Both the position numbers and the translations under genes were made by a program. Shown piece after piece: positions 21,518 to 26,963 of a stretch of DNA of 26,963 nt (position 1 is its first letter; each line of letters starts with the position of its first letter). The DNA is taken from positions 1 through 26,963 of the forward strand of contig NZ_DASSES010000111.1 in the NCBI RefSeq assembly GCF_035695185.1, in the 5' to 3' direction. Under the pieces are notes generated by a model. The model searched no databases and had not been told where the DNA came from. It saw only the letters and a list, made by a program, of their open reading frames with translations. The stretch comes from Frateuria_A sp035695185. Its GTDB lineage: Bacteria > Pseudomonadota > Gammaproteobacteria > Xanthomonadales > Rhodanobacteraceae.

Positions 21518-22317
21518 CAGCGCGCGGCCTCGCGGGGAGTGGCGTTGAGCAGGATGTACTGGCGCTCGACGCCTTCGATGCGGCCAAGCTGCGTCGAGCT
21601 GAGCACGACCGGCCGTACGCTCATCAACTCATCGCTGATCAAGATACCGTCGCGGAAAGTGGCGCGCCCGAGCCAGTGCGCGCGCCCGGCCTGCCGTGTC
21701 ACCACATAGGAGCGGTCGCCGCGGGTCAGCGTCAGTTGTGGCGCATCGCCCAGCCAGGGTCCGTTGCCGCTGCCCTCGCGTTCCAGCGACACGGTATGGC
21801 TGGCCGGATCGACGGCCAGCACGGTCACCGTCTGCCGGCCGGCCGGGCCGAGCTCCCACGGCGCGTCGATCGCCACCGTCCAGCGCTGGCCCACCCGCAG
21901 GGTGGCCGGCGGCCGCCCCCACAGCCGCGGGTTGTAGGCCAGTCCGCTGGCGTCGGTGTTGGGCACGCACTTGCCGTCGAAGCAGCTGGTCGCGCCGCCG
22001 TCGGGCAAGGCCACCGCGCCGCCGCCGGCCGGCCGCCCGTCGTAGTGGTAGTCGATGCGCAGCTGCGGCGGGTGCGCGGCGAGGTCGATCACCCGATAGG
22101 TGGCGGTGCCGCTGATGCGGCGCACGGCCTCGTCGAAACCGGGCACCTGGATAGCGATGGTGCGCGAGAACACGTTGCCGAAGCTGTCGCCGGCACGCAG
22201 CGCCGGCGTCAGCGCCGCGGCGGTGGGCGTGGTGGCGCCGCCCGTGGCGGGCAGCGCCAGGAGCGCCAGCAACGCCGGCAGGAAGCGGGTCCGGTGGATG
22301 GGGCCAGCGTGGTTCAC
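21517..22317 (-). CDS. Secreted orphan protein within the PD40 array
   Basis: I do not recognise a family. The 266-aa protein has an N-terminal signal-like segment ('FLPALLALLALPATGGA') and should be exported. It looks beta-rich, with alternating polar and hydrophobic runs ('TATYRVIDLAAHPPQLRIDY', 'GQRWTVAIDAPWELG', 'TVTVLAVDPASHTVSLERE') and a 'SCFDGKCVP' pair of cysteines four residues apart that could form a disulphide. It is not a PD40 protein: no PDG blade motif is seen. The start is GTG at 22317, forming GTGA with the stop of the upstream PD40 gene; its stop overlaps the start of copy 1, so it is embedded in the same transcript. Confidence 0.75.
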   Translation of the reverse strand: MNHAGPIHRTRFLPALLALLALPATGGATTPTAAALTPALRAGDSFGNVFSRTIAIQVPGFDEAVRRISGTATYRVIDLAAHPPQLRIDYHYDGRPAGGGAVALPDGGATSCFDGKCVPNTDASGLAYNPRLWGRPPATLRVGQRWTVAIDAPWELGPAGRQTVTVLAVDPASHTVSLEREGSGNGPWLGDAPQLTLTRGDRSYVVTRQAGRAHWLGRATFRDGILISDELMSVRPVVLSSTQLGRIEGVERQYILLNATPREAAR

Positions 22318-23306
22318 GGCGCGATCCCGTGCGCACGCAGCACGCCGGCGATGTCCACGCGCCAGAGGTTGCGCGAGCCGTTGAGCGGTCCTGACAGGCG
22401 CTGCTGCAGCGAGCGGGCGTCATCGCGCGGCTTCGGGAAAGCCACGGCCGGCTGCCGGTTGCTCGAGACGTACAGTTCGCCGAACCGGCGGCCCAGCGTG
22501 GGCGCGTTCTCCAGCGCCTCGCTGTTGACCTCGCCGCCCAGGTGCTCGGGCCTGCCCCAGCGGCCGTCGGGCTGGCGGAAGGCGATGTAGATGTCGGCAC
22601 GGCCCAGCGCATCGCCCTCGTCGCCGGCGAACAGCAGGAAGCGTTGCCGTGGATCGATGGCCGGGTCCATGCGGTTGTGCGCAAGATCGCCCAGCGCGAC
22701 GCGCTCGGGCGCGGCATAGCCGTGCGCGGTGCGCCTCGCCACGTAGATCTGGTAGGCCTTGCCGGAGTCGACGCGGTGCGCGGAGAAGTAGATGTCGCCG
22801 TTGGCGGCCACCGATGGGTTGTAGATCTGCGCGCCGTCGTTGAGCGCGCCCTCGACGTGCACCGGCGCGCTCCAGCGGCCGTCGGCCTGGCGCTCGACGT
22901 ACCAGAGGTTGGTGCCGGCGAACCGGTGGCCGGCCACCTCGGCCACCAGCGGGGCGCCGCCTGGTCGCAGCGGACGGTTGGACACGAAGTACAGCCGTCG
23001 GCCGTCCGGCGAGAAGGTCGGTTCGGAGTCGTGCCAGCGGCCGGAGAACGTGGCCACCTGCGGCGTGGACCAGCGGCCGTCGCGGCGCTGTGCGTAGACG
23101 ATGGTGTCGTCCTTCTCGGACAAATCCGAGCGCAGGAAATAGACGGTGTCGCCGTCCGGCGCGAACGCCGCGGTAGTCTCCTGCAGGCCGGTGGAGATCA
23201 CACCGGGGCCGAGCAGTGCGGCGGCGGGCGCCGCGCGCACCATCCACGGCAGGGCCGACACCGCCGCGACGCAGGCGGCAAGGGCGATGAGCTTTCGAGC
23301 GGACAT
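22314..23306 (-). CDS. Secreted PD40/TolB-like beta-propeller protein (copy 2)
   Basis: The 330-aa protein has a signal peptide ('LIALAACVAAVSALPWMVRA', cut near APAAA) and five blades: 'FAPDGDTVYFLRS', 'FSPDGRRLYFVSNRPLRPGG', 'SVAANGDIYFSAH', then two degenerate ones, 'IDPRQRFLLFAGD' and 'LGRRFGELYVSSN'. The paralogue-specific block 'TNLWYVERQADGRWSAPV' is present, but the C-terminus ends 'SRNLWRVDIAGVLRAHGIAP' after an extra segment ('SLQQRLSGPLNGS'), so this copy has diverged most. The ATG at 23306 has SD AAGGAG about 9 nt upstream, 18 nt after the stop of copy 3. PD40 domains usually bind proteins or glycans; the ligand is unknown. Confidence 0.85.
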   Translation of the reverse strand: MSARKLIALAACVAAVSALPWMVRAAPAAALLGPGVISTGLQETTAAFAPDGDTVYFLRSDLSEKDDTIVYAQRRDGRWSTPQVATFSGRWHDSEPTFSPDGRRLYFVSNRPLRPGGAPLVAEVAGHRFAGTNLWYVERQADGRWSAPVHVEGALNDGAQIYNPSVAANGDIYFSAHRVDSGKAYQIYVARRTAHGYAAPERVALGDLAHNRMDPAIDPRQRFLLFAGDEGDALGRADIYIAFRQPDGRWGRPEHLGGEVNSEALENAPTLGRRFGELYVSSNRQPAVAFPKPRDDARSLQQRLSGPLNGSRNLWRVDIAGVLRAHGIAP

Positions 23307-23324
23307 GGAGGCTCCTTGCGTGGA

Positions 23325-24275
23325 TCAGCCGGCGGACTGTCGGTGTGCGCGGTGCGCGGCCAGCCACGGCGCCAGCGAGAGGCGCCAGATGTGGTTGTTG
23401 CCGTTGTCCCACGCACGCATGCGCGCGAGGTCCGCGCGGGCCTGCGCCGGCGTGCGCGGGTAGCCCGCCGGCGACGTGTGGTTGCTGGTGAAGTACAGCG
23501 TCTTGCCGTCGGGACCGAGGTGCGAGCCCCACGGATCGTAGCGGTCCACCGCCTCGCCGAGGTCGAGCGGGGGGCTCCAGCCCTCGCCGTCGCGGAAGGC
23601 GATGTACAGATGGTCGGGCAGGTCCTTGCCGGCGTAGTTGGCGTCGAACACCAGGAACGAGCCGTCCGGCGCGATCGCCGGATCGAGCTCGTGCGCGCGC
23701 CGATCGCCCAGCGCCAGCCGCTGCGGCGGCTGGTAGCGACCGTCGCGCCAGGCGGTCCGATAGAGGTGGAACTCGTGTTCGGGCTCGTCGCGCCGCTGGT
23801 AGATGACGTCGCCGTTGGCCGCCACGCTGGGTGCGTAGATGGCCGGGCCGTCGTTGACCGTATCGGGCAGGCGCACCGGCGCGCCCCAGCCCGCGCCGTG
23901 GCGGTCGACCCGCCACAGGTGGCCGCCGTGCAGCGGCGCGCCGCCGGCGCGGTCGGGCCGGTTCGAGGTGAACACCAGGAACGTACCGTCCGGCGCCATC
24001 GCCGGGTCGTGGTCGAGCCACTGGCCGGAGAAGGACGCGATCCGCGGGGTCGACCAGCCGGTGGCGGTGCGGTGCGCCTCCATGATGAAGCCGCTGCGAC
24101 CGGCCTGCTGGTCGAAGTAGACGGTGGCGCCATCGGGCGCGAAGGTCAGGCAGTCCACGCCCGCCGGGCCGGAGATCGTGCCGGGTGCGAAGATCTCCGG
24201 TTGCGCGGTGTCCGCCGCGCGGGCGGCACCGGCGAGCGCGAGCGTCAGGGCCAGGGCGATGCGGTATCGGGTCAT
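23325..24275 (-). CDS. Secreted PD40/TolB-like beta-propeller protein (copy 3)
   Basis: The 316-aa protein has the signal peptide 'MTRYRIALALTLALAGAARA' and five well-formed blades: 'FAPDGATVYFDQQ', 'MAPDGTFLVFTSNRPDRAGG', 'SVAANGDVIYQRR', 'IAPDGSFLVFDANYAG' and 'LGPDGKTLYFTSNHT'. It contains 'HLWRVDRHGAGWGAPV' and ends 'NHIWRLSLAPWLAAHRAH', matching copies 1 and 4. The ATG at 24275 (AAGGA SD) is chosen over an open frame beginning at 24374, because the signal peptide begins there. It is the first PD40 gene after the two-component genes, 250 nt downstream of the regulator's stop; this spacer probably holds its promoter. Confidence 0.87.
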   Translation of the reverse strand: MTRYRIALALTLALAGAARAADTAQPEIFAPGTISGPAGVDCLTFAPDGATVYFDQQAGRSGFIMEAHRTATGWSTPRIASFSGQWLDHDPAMAPDGTFLVFTSNRPDRAGGAPLHGGHLWRVDRHGAGWGAPVRLPDTVNDGPAIYAPSVAANGDVIYQRRDEPEHEFHLYRTAWRDGRYQPPQRLALGDRRAHELDPAIAPDGSFLVFDANYAGKDLPDHLYIAFRDGEGWSPPLDLGEAVDRYDPWGSHLGPDGKTLYFTSNHTSPAGYPRTPAQARADLARMRAWDNGNNHIWRLSLAPWLAAHRAHRQSAG

Positions 24276-24525
24276 GCGGCCGTCCTTGCGGAAAAGGCCG
24301 TCAGCCTCGCGCGCCGGGCGCGCGCGGGGCCTTGGATTTGTGACGAGCGGTCGCGACCGCGGGCCGGGCGGCACCTGCGACGAGCCCGGGGGAGGGGGTG
24401 AAACGCTCGCGACACCGTTCGTCCCGAGCGCAGGCCGCAGGGGGCGGACTCCAGGGACGATGTCCCGGCTGCGGCGGGGTCCCTCGATGCCGCTCCGCTG
24501 CGCTCGGGGTGAGCGGGGCTTGCCC
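24276..24525. repeat. Spacer between response-regulator and PD40 copy 3: dispersed-repeat-like inverted pair
   Basis: The 250 nt contain no gene. CCCGAGCGCAG (24423-24433) is inverted as CTGCGCTCGGG (24498-24508), with GGGAC/GTCCC (24454-24458/24462-24466) inside. The edges 'CGTTCGTCCCGAGCGCAG' and 'CTGCGCTCGGGGTGAGC' look like the halves of a dispersed intergenic repeat. ACCGTTCGTC at 24414-24423 equals the core element described for AlgR sites. Next to the regulator stop, GGGGTGAGC (24506-24514) pairs with GCTCA-t-CCCC (24529-24538), a possible terminator. Confidence 0.5.
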
Positions 24526-25278
24526 TCAGCTCATCCCCAGCGCCCGCCACGCATGCGCGCGGAAGCGTCGGCTGAGGTCCAGCCGGGTGCCGTCGTGCAG
24601 CACCACCTCGGCGCTGCCCTTGAACAAGGGGTGCACCTCGCGGATGCGCTCCACGTTCACCAGCGTGCCGCGGTGGATGCGCAGGAAGCGCGCCGGATCG
24701 AGCGTGGCGAGCAGGTGCGCCAGTGTCTCGCGGTGCAGGTAGGCCTGCTTGCCGACGTGGATGTGCACGTAGTTGCCGTCCGCTTCGATCCAGTCGATGG
24801 CCTCGGTGGCGATGACCCGGATGTGCTCGTCCACGCGCACGCTGATCCGCTGCAGCGGCTGCGTCGCCGGGGGCAACGCCGGCCCCCGCGCGCGGGCGCG
24901 CAGGCCGTGCCAGTGCTCGCGCACCCGCGCGAGCGCCTGGTCGAAGCGGGCCTGGTCGATCGGCTTGAGCACGTAGTCGAGCGCGTGCGCGTCGAACGCA
25001 CGCAATGCGTGCTGGCCGTAAGCGGTGGCGAACACCACCATCGGTAGCGTGTCGGGCGCGAGCTGGTGCAACAGCTTGAAGCCGTCCATGCCGGGCATGC
25101 GGATGTCCAGGAACATCAGGTCCGGCGAGAGCGCCTCGACTGCCTGCAGCGCCTCGGCGGCATGCCCGCACTCGCCCACGACCTCGAAGTCCGCGTGCGC
25201 CGCCAGCGCCTGGCGCAGCGCGAGCCGCGCCAGCACCTCGTCGTCGACCAGCAGCGTGCGGATCGGTGGGCCGTTCAT
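24526..25278 (-). CDS. LytTR-family response regulator (AlgR/LytR type)
   Basis: The 250-aa protein has a receiver domain (about 5-120) with acidic 'VDDE' (Asp12, Asp13), phosphoacceptor Asp58 in 'LMFLDIRMPGMDG', Thr/Ala switch 'VVFATAYG' and Lys in 'YVLKPID'. A linker leads to a C-terminal LytTR DNA-binding domain ('DWIEADGNYVHIHVGKQAYL', 'RFLRIHRGTLVNVERIREV', 'RLDLSRRFRA'). It should be phosphorylated by the partner kinase, whose stop it overlaps (ATGA, 25275-25278), and bind direct repeats in promoters. Targets are probably the surrounding PD40 genes, by location only. Confidence 0.95.
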   Translation of the reverse strand: MNGPPIRTLLVDDEVLARLALRQALAAHADFEVVGECGHAAEALQAVEALSPDLMFLDIRMPGMDGFKLLHQLAPDTLPMVVFATAYGQHALRAFDAHALDYVLKPIDQARFDQALARVREHWHGLRARARGPALPPATQPLQRISVRVDEHIRVIATEAIDWIEADGNYVHIHVGKQAYLHRETLAHLLATLDPARFLRIHRGTLVNVERIREVHPLFKGSAEVVLHDGTRLDLSRRFRAHAWRALGMS

Positions 25279-26387
25279 GCCACGTGCTCGCGGAAGGGCA
25301 GGCGCAGTTCCACCCGCGTGCCGCCATCGGCCTTGCTTTCCAGGGCCAGGCTGGCCGAGGCGCCGAACAGCACGCGCAGGCGCGCGCGCGTGTTGCCCAG
25401 GCCCAGCCCTTCGGCCGGCCCGCCCGCCGGCAGCCCCAGGCCGTCGTCGTCCACGCGCAGGTGCAGCGCATCGCCGTCGCGGCGGCTGGCCACGTGCAGG
25501 CGGCCGGGTTCGGCCTTGGCGAGCAGCCCGTGACGCAGCGCGTTCTCCACCAGCGGTTGCAGGATCATGCTCGGCACGGCGGCGTGCAGGGTGTCGGCGT
25601 CCACGTCCAGCTGCGTGCTCAGGCGATCCTGGAACCGCACCTGCTGGATCGCCAGGTAGCAGCGCAGGAACTCGATCTCGCGCGACAGCGGCACTTCGAC
25701 CGCGTGGTATTCCTCCAGCGTCAGGCGCAGCAGGTCGCTCAGCCGCGCGATCATCAGCCGCGCCTGGATCGGGTTGGCCAGCGCCAGCGCGGAAATGGCG
25801 TTCAAGGTGTTGAACAGGAAATGCGGCTGCAGCTGCATGCGCAGCGCCTGCAGCTGCGACTGCGCGAGCTGGCCTTCCAGCTGCGCGCTGCGCAGGCGCT
25901 CGTCGCGCAGGCGACGGCGCGAATCCATGCCGAGCAGCACCACCAGCACGATCCAGTAGGTGAGCACGGCCAGGTGGTAGCTGTAGGCGAATTCCATGCG
26001 CACGTACTGGCCGAGCGTGTGCACCGGCATGCGGCCGGGACCGCACAGCAACCAGAACACGACCAGGTGCACCAGCAGCTGCGCCAGCGCCACGCCCAGG
26101 CTGGCCGGCACGTGCACGGCGACGAAGCGCCGCCAGCCCGCGCCGGCGCCGCGGCGGCCCAGCCAGCCCACCAGCGGCACCAGCGCCATCCACAGCCAGA
26201 AGTTGGCCAGGTTCCACGCCAGCGCGCGTCCCCATGCCGGCGGGTAGCCTTCGCTGATCGAGGACAGGCCGCCGCTCAGCGCATAGGACAGCGCCAGCAG
26301 CGTCCAGCCGGCGAACGCCAGCGCAGGGCGTTGCCATGGCGCAGCGGAGACAGCGGCGGGTCCCGCGTGTTCATGGACGGCTTCCAT
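25275..26387 (-). CDS. LytS/YehU-type sensor histidine kinase
   Basis: The 370-aa membrane kinase has about four N-terminal hydrophobic segments ('FAGWTLLALSYALSGGL', 'LANFWLWMALVPLVGWL', 'LGVALAQLLVHLVVFWLL', 'YHLAVLTYWIVLVVLLG'), a short coiled region, and a His_kinase (PF06580) core with phosphoacceptor His189 in 'MQLQPHFLFNTLNAI', N-box 'LQPLVENALRHG' and G-box 'DDDGLGLP' ... 'GLGLGNTRARL'. No PAS or periplasmic sensor domain is seen; detection would be by the membrane segments. Length is normal. The ATG at 26387 has GGGAG upstream; the open frame continuing to 26942 overlaps PD40 copy 4 and is rejected. It is coupled to the response regulator. Confidence 0.95.
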   Translation of the reverse strand: MEAVHEHAGPAAVSAAPWQRPALAFAGWTLLALSYALSGGLSSISEGYPPAWGRALAWNLANFWLWMALVPLVGWLGRRGAGAGWRRFVAVHVPASLGVALAQLLVHLVVFWLLCGPGRMPVHTLGQYVRMEFAYSYHLAVLTYWIVLVVLLGMDSRRRLRDERLRSAQLEGQLAQSQLQALRMQLQPHFLFNTLNAISALALANPIQARLMIARLSDLLRLTLEEYHAVEVPLSREIEFLRCYLAIQQVRFQDRLSTQLDVDADTLHAAVPSMILQPLVENALRHGLLAKAEPGRLHVASRRDGDALHLRVDDDGLGLPAGGPAEGLGLGNTRARLRVLFGASASLALESKADGGTRVELRLPFREHVA

Positions 26388-26452
26388 CGCGGCACTCCCG
26401 CCAGGACCAGGCCTGCGAGTGTGCCGCCTGCCACCGGCCTGCGGAAGGTGCC

Positions 26453-26963
26453 TCATGGCCTGTGCGGGTGGCGATCGAGCCAGTCGGCGAGGGCGAAACG
26501 ATGGATACGCTTGTCGGCGCCGCTGTAGTACAGCGTGGTCCGGTCCGGGCTCAGCCGCGACTCGGTGCCCGACGGCCCCAGCGGCACCGGCGTGCTCCAG
26601 CCGCCGCCGGCGCGGGCGAAGGCGATGAAGATCGCACTGCTCGTATCGGTCGAAGGCGGCCGGTCGGAGCTGAACACGATGAAGGACTGGTCCGGCGCGA
26701 CCGCCGGGTCGTAGTCGGCCAGCCGCCCGGTGCTGAAGGGCAGCGCGCGCGGCGCCTGATAGCGGTGATCGGCGAACCGGCTGAGATAGAGCCGGAAGTG
26801 GCGGGTCTGCGGGTCCGGCTGCATGAAATACACGCTGCCGTCCGCCGCCACCGCGGGCGCGTACACCGACGTGCCGGCGTTGACCATGTCGGGCAGCCGC
26901 TGCGGTGCGCCCCAGCCGTGCGCGGTGCGTGCCACCCGCCACAGGGTGCCACCGCGACCGGGC
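26453..26963 (-). CDS. Secreted PD40/TolB-like protein (copy 4), C-terminal part, cut by window edge
   Basis: About 169 residues are visible. The first visible residues read 'PGRGGTLWRVARTAHGWG', the family insertion, followed by three blades: 'VAADGSVYFMQP', 'VAPDQSFIVFSSD' and 'LSPDRTTLYYSGA', then the shared end 'KRIHRFALADWLDRHPHRP' and stop. By comparison with copies 1 and 3 about half the protein, including any signal peptide, lies beyond the window. It lies 65 nt upstream of the kinase and in the same direction, so it could be the first known gene of this transcript. Confidence 0.85.
   Translation of the reverse strand, partial: PGRGGTLWRVARTAHGWGAPQRLPDMVNAGTSVYAPAVAADGSVYFMQPDPQTRHFRLYLSRFADHRYQAPRALPFSTGRLADYDPAVAPDQSFIVFSSDRPPSTDTSSAIFIAFARAGGGWSTPVPLGPSGTESRLSPDRTTLYYSGADKRIHRFALADWLDRHPHRP

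Noticed and set aside
22542..24401. 619-residue plus-strand open frame opposite PD40 copies 2 and 3
   Set aside because: It is the antisense shadow of two clear secreted proteins in GC-rich DNA; its composition is Arg/Ala/Gly/Val-rich with no domain and it has no SD.
1..26963. CRISPR arrays, tRNA or rRNA genes, transposases
   Set aside because: I looked for regularly spaced direct repeats, cloverleaf-like segments and transposase motifs on both strands and saw none; short tRNAs could be missed without a covariance search.

Overview
The window is high-GC DNA (roughly 70% by eye) from a gammaproteobacterium. The gene content fits order Xanthomonadales/Lysobacterales, probably a Rhodanobacteraceae-like genus: class I fructose-bisphosphatase, PhhA beside a divergent Lrp regulator, a RES/Xre toxin-antitoxin pair, GTAGGAG-type intergenic repeats and DUF1328/DUF883/YqjE envelope-stress genes. 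The taxonomic placement is inferred from protein flavour and was not checked against a database. No rRNA, tRNA, CRISPR array, transposase or phage gene was recognised.

Layout, left to right. (1) 1-545, minus: the start of fbp, cut by the window edge. (2) 750-4454, plus: a tightly packed run of DJ-1/PfpI-like protein, a 54-aa orphan, NIPSNAP, GFA, VOC and GST proteins, then a WYL regulator. Four of the junctions are overlapping or nearly so. It reads as a glutathione-linked electrophile or aldehyde detoxification operon. (3) 4601-6358: secreted DUF885 metallo-hydrolase. (4) 6438-7676: RES/Xre (MbcTA/ParTS-type) toxin-antitoxin locus with a visible promoter and a candidate operator. (5) 7753-12364: SGNH hydrolase, PhhA with divergent Lrp regulator, PlsC-type acyltransferase plus YheT-type hydrolase, and a VOC protein. 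(6) 12535-16063: ZIP metal transporter convergent with a manganese catalase across a strong terminator, a repeat-rich spacer, then a Ycf46-like AAA ATPase. (7) 16167-17937: periplasmic sorbosone-type dehydrogenase and a PEBP-family protein. (8) 18065-20602: small-membrane-protein stress cluster (DUF1328, DUF883, YqjE-like, orphan, AI-2E/PerM transporter).

(9) 20450-26963, all minus: the most distinctive region. Four paralogous secreted PD40/TolB-like beta-propeller proteins, one of them cut by the window end, sit with one unrelated secreted orphan. A complete LytS/LytTR-type two-component system lies in the middle of the array. The paralogues share the same blade motifs, the same 'LWRVDR...GWG' insertion and, in most, the same short C-terminal 'WL..H' tail, which points to local tandem duplication. 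The last one lacks its ancestral stop and runs 153 nt antisense into the AI-2E transporter gene. This locus is the best candidate for an undescribed system; its function cannot be read from the sequence.
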